64,000 bases of DNA from positions 62,001 through 126,000 of the forward strand of contig CALGNX010000002.1 in assembly GCA_937958265.1 (NCBI GenBank). The letters are read 5' to 3'. The DNA is from an uncultured Algibacter sp. GTDB taxonomy: Bacteria > Bacteroidota > Bacteroidia > Flavobacteriales > Flavobacteriaceae. Below the pieces are notes generated by a model. It had not been told where the DNA came from. It made no database searches and was given only the letters and a program-made list of their open reading frames with translations. This document shows, piece after piece, positions 10,080 through 20,140 of this stretch; within the stretch, counting starts at the first letter, position 1; the number at the start of each line of letters is the position of its first letter. A program made the position numbers and the translations under genes.

Positions 10080-10368
10080 AAAAATAAAGTTTAGTTTTGT
10101 TAGCGCTAAATTACTAAACATTGTTGGTTAAAATTATAAAAACCTATAAAATACTATGGTCGTAGTATAGCTATTGGTAATGGGAGTAACTGTTAGGCAT
10201 ATTAATAAATAAGAATTTGTATTTGGTTTACTTAAGCTATTGCTGTTTGTTTGGGTTGTAAAAACTGCCTTATTTTTTTGTTAATACGATCTTCTGGTTT
10301 CGCAATTAGTGCTGTTGCTTTTTTTATTTGTACCAAATAAATTAAAATAGCAATAATTAAAAAAGCGG

Positions 10369-10971
10369 TTAATTATTAAATTCCTTTTGTAAAGCCTTTA
10401 GTTTTTCTTGGCACGATGCCATTAATTCATTAAAAAAATCTGAAAACTCACTTTCAAATTCTTCATAAAACAATTCAAGCTCAACAATGGCTTCGTTCAT
10501 GCCAGAGCGATTTTTGGTGCGTTTATTCATGCCTTCTAAAATTCTAGATATTCCGTTTATTGAGGCATAACTTAGTAACCAGTTATCGGTAATCATGTAA
10601 GGCATTATTTTTTGTATGCGTAAGGGTAGTAAATCGTAATTTGTTTTTAAAGACTCGTAAAAGGTGTTCGTGTAGGTTTCTAGTGGTACCGTACTATATG
10701 TGGCCCAGTTTTTTGCTAAAAAGTGATCGTATAATATATCTACAATTACTCCGGCATAATGGCTGTACTTTTCGTGTAGTCTTTTGGTGCTTATTCTTAC
10801 CGTTTTGTGGGCATCTGTATAGGTGTCAATATGGCGGTGTAGTAAAATGCCAATTTGAATGTTTTTGGGGTATTTTGTGTATTGTTTCCCTTTTATACCA
10901 TCGGCAATAAAATTTCCTATAGTTACCATTTCGTTTGTGCCAGATAGATAAATATGCGCTAAGTAGTTCAT
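10369..10971 (-). CDS. acpH: acyl carrier protein phosphodiesterase
   Basis: A 200-residue AcpH-family (DUF479) protein. Family members hydrolyse the phosphodiester link and remove the 4'-phosphopantetheine group from acyl carrier protein. Visible hallmarks are the N-terminal MNYLAHIYLS, GNFIADGIKG, the HD-like LHRHIDTYTDAHKTVR (about 45-60) and VDILYDHFLAKNW. Length matches the family. It diverges from glmM with 62 bases between the start codons, so the two probably have back-to-back promoters. Confidence 0.9.
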   Translation of the reverse strand: MNYLAHIYLSGTNEMVTIGNFIADGIKGKQYTKYPKNIQIGILLHRHIDTYTDAHKTVRISTKRLHEKYSHYAGVIVDILYDHFLAKNWATYSTVPLETYTNTFYESLKTNYDLLPLRIQKIMPYMITDNWLLSYASINGISRILEGMNKRTKNRSGMNEAIVELELFYEEFESEFSDFFNELMASCQEKLKALQKEFNN

Positions 10972-11004
10972 ACGTTAAATTTACGAAAACTGATTTTGAA
11001 ATAC

Positions 11005-11012
11005 TATATTTG
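11005..11012 (+). promoter_or_regulatory. -7 box of glmM
   Basis: TATATTTG matches TAnnTTTG and lies 22 bases before the glmM start in the short acpH-glmM divergent gap. No clear -33 element accompanies it. Confidence 0.45.
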
Positions 11013-11033
11013 TTGCTCAATTTAAATATAATT

Positions 11034-12422
11034 ATGACACTTATAAAATCAATTTCAGGAATAAGAGGTACCATTGGCGGACAGGTAGGAGAGAATCTTA
11101 CACCTATTGATGCTGTAAAATTTGCCTCGGCTTATGGTGCTTGGTTAAAGCAACAGCGCAACAAGAAAAAATATAAAGTAGTAGTTGGTAGAGATGCGCG
11201 TATTTCTGGAAAAATGATTCAAAACTTAGTTATGAATACATTAATTGGTTTAGGCATAGATGTTGTAAATGTTGGACTATCCACAACACCAACTGTTGAA
11301 ATTGCAGTACCCTTAGAGCATGCAGATGGTGGTATAATTTTAACAGCAAGCCATAACCCAAAACAATGGAATGCTTTAAAGTTGCTAAATGAAAAGGGCG
11401 AATTTTTAAATGCTATTGAAGGTGCTAAAATTTTAGATATTGCCGAGGGTAATAACATCGTTTTTTCTGATGTTGATAGCCTTGGTACTATAAATAAAAA
11501 TGAGGCTTACATAGATTTGCATATTAAAGAAGTTTTGGATTTAGATTTGGTAAATGTAAAAGCAATTAAAGAGGCCCGTTTTAAAGTCGTGGTAGATGGT
11601 GTAAACTCTACAGGCGGTATTGCCATACCTTTATTGTTAGAGCATTTAGGTGTTGATGTTGTAAAATTGTATTGCGAACCAACAGGGTATTTTCCGCATA
11701 ACCCAGAGCCATTAAAAGAACATTTAACAGATTTGTCTGCTGAGGTTGTTAAGCACCATGCCGATTTTGGTATTGTGGTAGATCCTGATGTGGATCGTTT
11801 AGCGTTTGTAGATGAAAATGGCAATATGTTTGGCGAAGAATATACACTTGTAGCTTGTGCCGATTATGTTTTAGGAATTACGCCTGGAAATACCGTAAGT
11901 AATATGAGCTCCACCAGAGCATTACGCGATATTACCGAAAAACATGGTGGGATGTATGAGGCAAGTGCGGTAGGTGAAGTTAATGTTGTAACCTTAATGA
12001 AAAAAAATAAAGTGGTTATAGGAGGCGAAGGTAACGGTGGTATTATTTTGCCAGATGCGCATTATGGCCGTGATGCTTTAGTTGGCGTAGCCTTGTTTTT
12101 AAGTTTACTTGCCGAAAGAAAAATTAGTGTAAGTGCGTTACGTAAAACGTACCCAAGTTATTATATGGGTAAAAAGAAAATTGAATTAACACCAGATTTA
12201 GATGTTGATGGGGTTTTAAAAGCTATGCAAAATCGTTACCAAAATGAAAGGTTAACTACAATTGATGGAGTTAAGATTGATTTTTCTGAAAGTTGGGTTC
12301 ATTTAAGAAAAAGTAATACCGAACCAATTATTAGAATTTATACGGAGGCGAAGACCCAAGAGGAAGCAGATACTTTAGGCGATAAATTTATTGCTGAAAT
12401 TGGAGAAATTGCAAACTTATAG
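11034..12422 (+). CDS. glmM: phosphoglucosamine mutase
   Basis: A 462-residue alpha-D-phosphohexomutase. GlmM converts glucosamine-6-phosphate to glucosamine-1-phosphate on the way to UDP-GlcNAc for peptidoglycan and lipid A. Features seen: N-terminal SISGIRGTIGG, the phosphoserine loop ILTASHNPKQWNALKLL (Ser106), the metal loop VDPDVDRLAFVDENG, the sugar loop GGEGNGGIILPDAHYGRD and the phosphate-binding RKSNTEPIIRIYTEA. The start is ATG 11034; a longer frame open from 10935 has no support upstream. A phosphomannomutase assignment is the alternative, but the N-terminal SGIRGTIGG and EGNGG favour GlmM. A hairpin with a T-tract follows. Confidence 0.88.
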   Translation: MTLIKSISGIRGTIGGQVGENLTPIDAVKFASAYGAWLKQQRNKKKYKVVVGRDARISGKMIQNLVMNTLIGLGIDVVNVGLSTTPTVEIAVPLEHADGGIILTASHNPKQWNALKLLNEKGEFLNAIEGAKILDIAEGNNIVFSDVDSLGTINKNEAYIDLHIKEVLDLDLVNVKAIKEARFKVVVDGVNSTGGIAIPLLLEHLGVDVVKLYCEPTGYFPHNPEPLKEHLTDLSAEVVKHHADFGIVVDPDVDRLAFVDENGNMFGEEYTLVACADYVLGITPGNTVSNMSSTRALRDITEKHGGMYEASAVGEVNVVTLMKKNKVVIGGEGNGGIILPDAHYGRDALVGVALFLSLLAERKISVSALRKTYPSYYMGKKKIELTPDLDVDGVLKAMQNRYQNERLTTIDGVKIDFSESWVHLRKSNTEPIIRIYTEAKTQEEADTLGDKFIAEIGEIANL

Positions 12423-12430
12423 TAAATGTT

Positions 12431-12456
12431 TGGTTTTATAAAAACCAGTATTTTTT
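12431..12456 (+). terminator. glmM terminator
   Basis: TGGTTTT (12431-12437) and AAAACCA (12441-12447) form a 7-bp stem with a three-base loop, followed closely by six T. It lies 9 bases past the glmM stop. Confidence 0.65.
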
Positions 12457-12639
12457 AAGTAATACTCTAATTGTTTTGGCTGTATAAGCGTTTAGTCTTT
12501 ATTAAAAGCTTTCAAAAAAAAATAATGATATAGTAATATTAAAAGGATGTAGTTAAACTCAAGTTTTTAATTCAATAATACACTAAAGAAAAAACAAAAT
12601 TGAAATAGTAGAACTTAAGAGTTTTAATAAAAAAATGAC

Positions 12640-12668
12640 CACGATATGTATTGATAATAGCTATCGTG
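12640..12668. promoter_or_regulatory. 29-base near-palindrome upstream of the symporter gene
   Basis: CACGATA (12640-12646) and TATCGTG (12662-12668) flank an inner TATT/AATA pair around a central GAT, so 11 of 14 positions pair, with one further wobble. It sits 38 bases ahead of the symporter start, directly upstream of TAAATTTA, a one-mismatch -7 box. It may be an operator or the hairpin of a leader. Confidence 0.4.
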
Positions 12669-12705
12669 TACTTTAAATTTATAAAAAGAGAAGGATAAAA
12701 TTAAT

Positions 12706-14031
12706 ATGAAAAAATTAGCATTGCACTGGAAGATTATTATTGGTATGGTTCTCGGAATCATTTTTGGTTTTATCATGAATACTGTTGCAGGAGGAAAAGC
12801 GCTTGTAACAGATTGGATTTCGCCTTTTGGAACTATTTTTATTAACCTTTTAAAACTTATTGCTGTACCTTTAATTTTAGCATCGTTAATTAAGGGTATT
12901 TCCGATTTAAAAGATATTTCTAAAATAAAATCTATGGGTTTAAGGACTATAGGTATTTACGTTTCAACCACAGTAGTAGCTATTATAATTGGTTTAAGTA
13001 TTGTAAATGTTGTAAAACCTGGAAATGGTATGCCAGCGGATACAATTGAAAAAATTAAACTTAAATACGAAAATGATGCTGGCGTTACCGATAAATTAAT
13101 GAAAGCATCTGCGCAGAAAGAAGCAGGGCCCTTGCAGGCCTTAGTAGATATATTTCCTAGTAATATATTTCAATCCTTTGCAAATGCTTCCATGCTTCAA
13201 GTTATATTTTTTGCCATTTTTGTAGGTATTTGTTTATTGCTTATTGGAGAGAAAAAAGCAAAACCATTAATCGATTTTTTTGACTCGGTAAATGAGGTCG
13301 TTATGAAAATGGTAGATTTAATAATGCTTTATGCGCCCTATGCGGTATTTGCTTTATTGGCCAATGTGATTATTGCTTTTGATGATGTGGAGATTTTAAT
13401 AAAATTACTTTACTATGCATTTTGTGTCGTTTTTGGACTCATTTTAATGATTGGCTTTTACCTTATTCTAGTTAGTGTATATACTAAAAAGTCGCCTATG
13501 TGGTTTTTAAAACAAATAAGCCCCGCGCAGCTTTTAGCATTTTCTACTAGTAGTAGTGCGGCAACATTACCCGTTACGATGGAGCGTGTGGAAGAACATT
13601 TAGGGGTGGATAAAGAGGTGTCTGGTTTTGTATTACCGGTTGGTGCTACTGTTAATATGGATGGTACAAGTTTATATCAAGGTATTGCGGCTGTTTTTAT
13701 TATGCAAGTTATTTGGCCAGAAGGTTTAACGTTTACTAACCAATTGGTAATTGTACTTACCGCCTTGTTAGCATCTATTGGTAGTGCAGCAGTACCAAGT
13801 GCCGGTATGGTTATGTTAGTTATTGTTTTAGAGTCTATTGGGTTTCCTGCGGAATTATTACCTATTGGTTTAGCACTTATTTTTGCTGTAGATAGACCTT
13901 TGGATATGTGTAGAACTGTTGTTAATGTTACAGGCGATGCTACAGTTTCAATGATGGTTGCAAAGTCTTTAGGTAAATTACACGATCCTAAACCTAAAAA
14001 CTGGGATGATAATTATAATGATGTAAAGTAG
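12706..14031 (+). CDS. dicarboxylate/amino acid:cation symporter (DAACS family)
   Basis: A 441-residue inner-membrane transporter of the DAACS (GltP/DctA) family, which imports glutamate, aspartate or C4-dicarboxylates with H+ or Na+. It has about eight hydrophobic segments, the serine-rich re-entrant loop AFSTSSSAATLPVTMERV (hairpin 1), VLPVGATVNMDGTSLYQGIA (cation and substrate site) and AVPSAGMVMLVIVLESIG (hairpin 2). An insert around 105-145 (KPGNGMPADTIEKIKLKY and on) is typical of Bacteroidetes members. The gene stands alone with a palindrome in its upstream region. The substrate cannot be set from sequence, though the NMDGT motif and the Arg in DRPLDMCRTVVNVTGD are compatible with an acidic amino acid or dicarboxylate. 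Confidence 0.93.
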   Translation: MKKLALHWKIIIGMVLGIIFGFIMNTVAGGKALVTDWISPFGTIFINLLKLIAVPLILASLIKGISDLKDISKIKSMGLRTIGIYVSTTVVAIIIGLSIVNVVKPGNGMPADTIEKIKLKYENDAGVTDKLMKASAQKEAGPLQALVDIFPSNIFQSFANASMLQVIFFAIFVGICLLLIGEKKAKPLIDFFDSVNEVVMKMVDLIMLYAPYAVFALLANVIIAFDDVEILIKLLYYAFCVVFGLILMIGFYLILVSVYTKKSPMWFLKQISPAQLLAFSTSSSAATLPVTMERVEEHLGVDKEVSGFVLPVGATVNMDGTSLYQGIAAVFIMQVIWPEGLTFTNQLVIVLTALLASIGSAAVPSAGMVMLVIVLESIGFPAELLPIGLALIFAVDRPLDMCRTVVNVTGDATVSMMVAKSLGKLHDPKPKNWDDNYNDVK

Positions 14032-14463
14032 CGTACTTGTATTAATTTAGGTTTTAAGTAATAATGGTGGTAATTTGAATTATATTTTCTAAGCTGAAAA
14101 GATAAAAAAACAGACGCCTTATTAGTAAACCAAATAATTGCTTTAGGTATAAGAAATTGTTGTAAAAAACCCACGTAAATTGTGTTTTTAGTCCAATTTA
14201 AAAGACTTGTAACGCAAAGCTCTATTTTAATAGTAATACCAAATTGATATAAAACTAATATAGCTTACTTATAAATATTAAGTAAAATTAATCAAATGTA
14301 AACACGATATTTATTATTAAAAGATGTTTTAAATGGACTAAATAAAATTTACTTCTTTGTGGTAAAATAAAACTTAAAATAAGTAATTTAAACCTTTATA
14401 ACAGTGAATTTTAGTTTCTAGAGTATCATACTTATTAATTTTAACCTGAATTGTTTTTTTATT
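14032..14463. other. 432-base AT-rich intergenic region
   Basis: No reading frame, strong hairpin or repeat array is evident between the symporter and the rhodanese gene. It presumably holds the promoter of the downstream gene, but no clear TAnnTTTG box could be fixed. Confidence 0.5.
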
Positions 14464-15618
14464 ATGAGTTCAAATATAAAATTACCATCGGATTTACTAT
14501 CTGTTCAATGGCTTTATGAAAATAAAAATGCTAAAAATCTTATTGTTTTAGATGGGACTATTAATAAAGTTTTTAATGGTAGTTTAAAACAAATTCCAAA
14601 AGCCCGACTTTTTGATATTAAAAAGAAATTTAGTGATGTGTCTAACCCATTTCCTAGCGCCTTTCCTGCTTTAGAGCAATTTGAAAAAGAAGCTCGAATT
14701 TTAGGTATTAATAAAAATAGTGCTGTAGTAGTTTATGATGATAAAGGCATATATTCGAGTGCGCGCGTATGGTGGTTATTTAAAGCTTTTGGTTTTAGTA
14801 ATGTAGCAGTTTTAAATGGTGGTTTTCCTGCATGGAAAAAAGCAAATTACACCACGGAATTAATGATGCATTATAGTGGTAAGCAAGGTGATTTTAAAGC
14901 AGAACTACAACCTAATTATATGGTGTTTTTTAGCGATATTGAAAAGGTTGTGAAAAACGAGTCGCATAAAATAATTGATGCTCGGGCTGCTACCAGATTT
15001 AACTGTGAGGTGCCAGAACCTAAAGCGGGTTTACGTATGGGTACAATTCCAAACTCTGTTAATTTACCTTTTACAGACCTTTTAAAGGATGGGCTTTTAA
15101 AACCTAAAAAAGATTTAAAATTATTATTTAATCGTGTAGTAGAACAGGACGATCTTATTGTTTTTTCATGCGGATCTGGCCTTACAGCTTGTGTTTTAGC
15201 TTTGGGTGCATCGCTTTGTAGTATTGATAATATTTCAGTTTATGATGGCTCTTGGACCGAGTATGGCACTTTAACATCTAGCGCTATGCAAAAACCAAGT
15301 ACGTGGACTAAAGATGAATTATTGGCTTATATTTTAATGTATGTTTCAAACTCAAATAGTAATGAGTCTGTAAAAGAAACTAACTATATTTTAACTCGTG
15401 TGGATGCGAATGTTTTTAAGCGTGTTAGTGCGCAATTTGAAAATGATAGTGATTACCAAATTGTTCAAAATATAATTAAAGGTGTAAACAAGCACGATTA
15501 CTACCGTAATGATTTAGCCGATTTGTTTGCCGATATTAAATTAATGGCTTTTGCTGATGGTCGTTATGACACTATGGAAAAAATGATTTATAACAATTTA
15601 AAGAAAATTTTAAAATAA
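14464..15618 (+). CDS. two-domain sulfurtransferase (rhodanese/SseA-like) with C-terminal TerB-like domain
   Basis: A 384-residue cytosolic protein. Residues about 5-130 are a non-catalytic rhodanese domain (VVVYDDKGIYSSARVWWLFK, then VLNGGFPAWKKA). Residues 150-275 are a catalytic rhodanese domain with DARAATRFNCEVPEPKAGLR, MGTIPNSVNLPF and the active loop SCGSGLTACVLAL, whose Cys at about 236 accepts sulfane sulfur. The CGSG-TAC loop is like 3-mercaptopyruvate sulfurtransferases rather than thiosulfate enzymes. From about 280 to the end (TWTKDELLAYILMYVSNSNS through IKLMAFADGRYDTMEKMIYN) it matches the small acidic TerB-like helical family that is usually free-standing in flavobacteria. The fusion is noteworthy. 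Enzyme class is confident; substrate is inference. Confidence 0.85.
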   Translation: MSSNIKLPSDLLSVQWLYENKNAKNLIVLDGTINKVFNGSLKQIPKARLFDIKKKFSDVSNPFPSAFPALEQFEKEARILGINKNSAVVVYDDKGIYSSARVWWLFKAFGFSNVAVLNGGFPAWKKANYTTELMMHYSGKQGDFKAELQPNYMVFFSDIEKVVKNESHKIIDARAATRFNCEVPEPKAGLRMGTIPNSVNLPFTDLLKDGLLKPKKDLKLLFNRVVEQDDLIVFSCGSGLTACVLALGASLCSIDNISVYDGSWTEYGTLTSSAMQKPSTWTKDELLAYILMYVSNSNSNESVKETNYILTRVDANVFKRVSAQFENDSDYQIVQNIIKGVNKHDYYRNDLADLFADIKLMAFADGRYDTMEKMIYNNLKKILK

Positions 15619-16081
15619 ATTCATAATAGATTAATAATTTGTTTTTTAAGCTACTTAATTTTATCATTATTTAATAGTGCAAATATCATTAAGTCTTTAT
15701 TTAAAGCCTGCAATTTTTGTAAACACTTAAATGATTAATCCTGTTTTTATATGATTGAAATAATACAGGTTGTCTTGTAAAAAGCTTAACTAAGTTTGAA
15801 AAAAATCGTTTAAGTGTAATTATTTACTTCGTATTGATGTTTTAAGTAGTTTTATTCTTGCTATTATTTTAAAAAAATTTGATACAAATTTATAATTCAG
15901 GTATATTGCAATGGCATAGGCAGCGTTGTTTGTTTTTTTTCTTATTTTAAAAATCAAATTTAACAGTTATACACACAACAACTTGTTATGGATATAAGTT
16001 ACTCTAAAAGTTAAGGATTATACTTTTTTCACAAATTAGTAAAATTCTATTCTCTGTATTAAAAAAAAGGATTGTAAATCG
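15619..16081. other. 463-base AT-rich intergenic region
   Basis: No reading frame or strong hairpin is visible. The 3' part must carry the promoter of the large surface-protein gene, but I cannot identify a confident -33/-7 pair. Confidence 0.5.
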
Positions 16082-19000
16082 ATGAGGAAAATCATATATA
16101 TTACAGCAATTACACTATTGTTTGCTTGCGAAAGTTTAAAAGCACAAACAGTTACAGCCCAAAATAATTATGATACAGTAGATATTAATACCACATTGGA
16201 TGTGCCTGCTCCAGGTGTTTTATTTAACGATAGTAGTAGCACTGATGATTTAGCTTTAACTGTTACAGAGTTTTCTTATGCTGGTACAACTTACACAGTA
16301 GGCGCAACAGGTATATCAGTACAAGGAAGTATAACCATGTTTGCCGATGGAAGTTTTACTTTTAATCCAGCTCCAGGTTATATTGGCAATGTTCCAACAA
16401 TAACCTATAACATTACTAATGGTAATGATTTTGCCTCCGCTAGTTTATTTCTAACAGTAGAGCCTGTCTCTAACTTGCTTGAAATATCGGCTGGAAGTTG
16501 TAACCAAGGCTATACTGAAAATGGAAATTATAAAATTACTTACAATTTAAAATTTACAAATTTAAGTAATGCAAGAGATTTTCATGAAAGTAGTTTAATC
16601 GAGAATATAGATTTAACGGCTAATTTAAATGCTATTTTTGGTAATTCATGTGTCAATGATGTAGATAATGTTAGCATAATTACAAGTAATGTTCAAGACT
16701 TTATTAACGACCCTTACCCTCGGGAGTTTAACAATAATATTTTAAACCCAAATTTTGTAAATGCAACGTCTAGTTCATTTTTTAATACCAATGGGACAAA
16801 TAATTTAACGCTCTATCCAAGGCAATCCGTTTCTATTCTATTTTGTGTTACTGTAAACCCGTTTTGTAATGGCAGGCCAAACCCAACACCATCGGGGTCT
16901 GGTATAGATTTTGACGCCATATTTAATATTACTTCTACTACAGATGTTAGTACCGCAAATGTTTTACTAACAGATTTTCATTCTACAAATGCAGTTGTGG
17001 TTGCTGGTTTACTTGTGCCAGAAAAGGAACCTATTGTTAATGCAGATGGTACTTACGATTATACAAACACAGTAACACTATCTAATAAGGGTAATGTAAC
17101 GGCTAATAACATTAATTTTAATTTAGGTTTACGCGATTTTCTAGATAACCGTATTACGTTCGATCAATTAGTTGTAAGACAAATTTCTGGACCACCATTA
17201 GCAATTAACACTAATTACGATGGCGATACCAATACTACGCTTTTATTAGCTAATAATTCTTTAGCCCCAAATGAGGTTGTTGTTTTAGAAATATTTAGTT
17301 TAACAGATCTTGTTTTTCCTGCTTCAAATATCTTATTTAATCAAATGAATGTATCACAAACTCAAGGCGGGGCAGATGGATTTAATGAAAATACCCTTGA
17401 AAATAGAAGGACCTTCTCTTTCGTTACCTGGTCTGATAGTTTAGGGGATCATTTAGATAGGTATTATCCAATAGGAAGTGTAGATCAAGATATTAATTCG
17501 AATAAGCTATGTGTATGCCAAAATTTAGATATGGCATTCTCTTTTACGACAAGGACTTCGGTTAATAAAATTATTTCTGAAATTAATGAGGCACCTAATG
17601 GTATTTTGGAACATCGAGACCTAACTTTTAATATAACAGCTTCGAATACAAGTAATGTAATAGAGCTAGTAAATTTACAATTACAAGATAATTTAAATGC
17701 TATTTGTAGCGACCGCATTATTTCAATAACGCAACCAATTATTTTAAGCACATCTACGGCTTCTGTAAACCCTATTATTAATGCTGGTTTTAATGGTACA
17801 ACAGATATTAATATTTTTAATGGTACAAGTGGTTTGTTAAATGCTAACGAATTTGTTACGGTACAATTTACAGTGCGTTTTTATGAAGATTGTATTGGTG
17901 TAAATTCTGCTACTTTTTCGGCCATAGACCCTTTAAACAACAATATTCAATCGTCTGGTGTAACATCGGTTAATGTTTCTACAGATACAGATGGTGATGG
18001 CGTAACAAATTTTGTTGATATTGATAACGATAATGATACCGTACCAGACATATTAGAGTATAATGGTTTAGACCCTTTTGCAGATGATGACGGTGATTTA
18101 ATTCCAAATTATAGAGATCTTAATTTTGGGCCAGATATAAATAATGATGGTATTATTGATGTTTTTGATTTTGATAATGACGGAATTCCTAATCATTTTG
18201 ATCTAGATAGTGATAACGATGGCATTTTTGATATTGTTGAAGCAGGAAATATCGATTTGGACCCAGCTAGAAATGGATTTACCAACAATCCTACAGGATT
18301 TAATGGCTTAGACAATACAGTGGAAAATACCGATGATCTCTCTGCCAATATTACTTTTTTAATACCTAATACAGATAGTTCAGGCAATCCTGACTATTTG
18401 GATATTGATAGCGATAATGATGGTATTGTAGATAATATAGAGGCCCAAACAACAGCAAACTACACAGCGCCAAGCGGTAGCATAAATGAAAATGGAGTAG
18501 ATACTAATTATCTTAATGGGATACGTCTTGTTGATACAGACAATGATTTAGTATTTGATTATGTCGATTTAAACTCTGATAATGATATTCGTACAGATAT
18601 AATTGAGGGCTGGGATTTTAATAATGATGGTATTCCCGAAACAGTGCGCTCTAATAGTGATGTTGATAATGATGGTTTAGATGATGCCTTTGATAACGAT
18701 GATACTTCATTAAACCCTACGAATGGACAAACACCTACTAGTTTTCCTAATTTGGATGATTTTGATACACCTGAAAGAGATTGGAGAGAAATTATTGCTA
18801 TTGTTGTAACTATTGATAATATTTCTGTAACCGAAGGGGGCGATTTAGTATTTACAATTTCTTTAGTTACAAAAAATAATAGGTCAGTTTTAATTCAAAG
18901 CGCATCAAACATTACTTTAGATTTGACAACACAAAATGGTACAAGTACCACAAGCATGTTTGAGGTTGCTACAGCACCATTCGATTATAACCCGATATCA

Positions 19001-20140
19001 AACACAGAATTAATTATTCCTGCTTTTTCAGAAACCATTCAAGTTATTATAACGTCTTTAGATGATGATATTTACGAGTTGGATGAATTATTTACACTTA
19101 ACGGAATTATAACATCTAACAACACTATTAATACCCAAATAACTGGAATAGGCACTATTTTGAACGATGAGTTAGAACCAAATATTAGCCTAAATAACGC
19201 AACCGCTATTGAAGGTGACAATCTAGAGTACACAATCACCTTAAGTCGCCCCAGCTCTAGGCCAATTTCTGTTAATATATTAACAAGTGATAATACAGCC
19301 TTAAGTCCGAACGATTACGACACACTTTCAACCAACCTAATTATTAATGGTACTGTCGATCCGGCAAATTCAAATATTGATTCATCATTTAGTATTCCTA
19401 CCAAAATAGATAATTTAAATGAGCCAGATGAAGAGTTTTTAAATGTAGTAGGCACAGTAGTTAGCTCAAATGTTGGTATTCAAGATTTAACAAAAACAGG
19501 AACTATTATCGATATAGACCCAAATCCATTAGTAGTAATAAATAATGCGCAAGTTACAGAGGGTGAGCCCTTAATATTTACCATATCTCTTTTAAATGCA
19601 AATAATGAACCTGTACAGAATTATCTGCCAATAAATATTAATTTAGAAACTATTGATGGTACAACGACTGGGAATTTAGATTACTCTAGTCTTTTAATAA
19701 ACACGTCTATACCAGCAAATACTTTTTCGCTTACTCAAACCATTGAAACCTTTGATGATGATTTAGTAGAAACCCAGGAAACAATGCAACTGCAAGTAGA
19801 TATCTTATCCGTTGGTGTAGCAAACACAACATCTTTTGTTTTAGGAGATGGTGTTATTGATGATAATGATATTCCTAACTTGTTTTCTCCAAATTCAGAT
19901 GGTTTAAGTGATACATTTGTAATAAAGCGTTTAGATGGTTTTCCTAATTTTAAAATGGTAATTATGGACCGTTGGGGTAGTGAGGTTTTTAATTATAGCA
20001 ACAATGGACGCATAAATCCAACATGGTGGGATGGTACTTATAAAGGAAACCCTGTAATTGAAGGTGTTTATTTTTATACCATAGATTATAATGATGGTGT
20101 AACAAAACCTTTAACTAATTTTATTCAATTAGTAAGATGA
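16082..20140 (+). CDS. T9SS type B surface protein with thrombospondin-3-like and Calx-beta repeats
   Basis: A 1352-residue secreted protein. It begins with a signal peptide (MRKIIYITAITLLFACESLKAQ), then a cadherin/Ig-like segment (PGVLFNDSSS, PAPGYIGNVPTITYNITNG) and several DUF11-like beta domains. Residues about 635-890 are calcium-binding thrombospondin type 3-like repeats (DTDGDGVTNFVDIDNDND and similar). Three Calx-beta-like repeats follow, starting near 906, 1031 and 1146 (each with a VTEGG/AIEGD/VTEGE motif). The last ~90 residues are the gliding-motility-associated CHU_C/type B sorting domain (FSPNSDGLSDTFVI, DRWGSEVFNY, WWDGTYKGNPVIEGVYFYTI). Such proteins are exported by T9SS and held at the cell surface. 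Its stop overlaps the start of the PorP/SprF gene, the usual substrate-partner arrangement. It is likely an adhesin; the ligand is unknown. Confidence 0.93.
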   Translation: MRKIIYITAITLLFACESLKAQTVTAQNNYDTVDINTTLDVPAPGVLFNDSSSTDDLALTVTEFSYAGTTYTVGATGISVQGSITMFADGSFTFNPAPGYIGNVPTITYNITNGNDFASASLFLTVEPVSNLLEISAGSCNQGYTENGNYKITYNLKFTNLSNARDFHESSLIENIDLTANLNAIFGNSCVNDVDNVSIITSNVQDFINDPYPREFNNNILNPNFVNATSSSFFNTNGTNNLTLYPRQSVSILFCVTVNPFCNGRPNPTPSGSGIDFDAIFNITSTTDVSTANVLLTDFHSTNAVVVAGLLVPEKEPIVNADGTYDYTNTVTLSNKGNVTANNINFNLGLRDFLDNRITFDQLVVRQISGPPLAINTNYDGDTNTTLLLANNSLAPNEVVVLEIFSLTDLVFPASNILFNQMNVSQTQGGADGFNENTLENRRTFSFVTWSDSLGDHLDRYYPIGSVDQDINSNKLCVCQNLDMAFSFTTRTSVNKIISEINEAPNGILEHRDLTFNITASNTSNVIELVNLQLQDNLNAICSDRIISITQPIILSTSTASVNPIINAGFNGTTDINIFNGTSGLLNANEFVTVQFTVRFYEDCIGVNSATFSAIDPLNNNIQSSGVTSVNVSTDTDGDGVTNFVDIDNDNDTVPDILEYNGLDPFADDDGDLIPNYRDLNFGPDINNDGIIDVFDFDNDGIPNHFDLDSDNDGIFDIVEAGNIDLDPARNGFTNNPTGFNGLDNTVENTDDLSANITFLIPNTDSSGNPDYLDIDSDNDGIVDNIEAQTTANYTAPSGSINENGVDTNYLNGIRLVDTDNDLVFDYVDLNSDNDIRTDIIEGWDFNNDGIPETVRSNSDVDNDGLDDAFDNDDTSLNPTNGQTPTSFPNLDDFDTPERDWREIIAIVVTIDNISVTEGGDLVFTISLVTKNNRSVLIQSASNITLDLTTQNGTSTTSMFEVATAPFDYNPISNTELIIPAFSETIQVIITSLDDDIYELDELFTLNGIITSNNTINTQITGIGTILNDELEPNISLNNATAIEGDNLEYTITLSRPSSRPISVNILTSDNTALSPNDYDTLSTNLIINGTVDPANSNIDSSFSIPTKIDNLNEPDEEFLNVVGTVVSSNVGIQDLTKTGTIIDIDPNPLVVINNAQVTEGEPLIFTISLLNANNEPVQNYLPININLETIDGTTTGNLDYSSLLINTSIPANTFSLTQTIETFDDDLVETQETMQLQVDILSVGVANTTSFVLGDGVIDDNDIPNLFSPNSDGLSDTFVIKRLDGFPNFKMVIMDRWGSEVFNYSNNGRINPTWWDGTYKGNPVIEGVYFYTIDYNDGVTKPLTNFIQLVR

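Noticed and set aside
10935-11033. N-terminal extension of GlmM by 33 residues
   Set aside because: The added residues overlap the divergent acpH start and the -7 box at 11005-11012, and the family N-terminus begins at 11034.
14230-14270. Recurring TATACCAA/TTGGTAT strings in several gaps (near 14240, 21770, 21930, 46710)
   Set aside because: Short and imperfect; in DNA this AT-rich such matches are expected and no longer shared block could be aligned.
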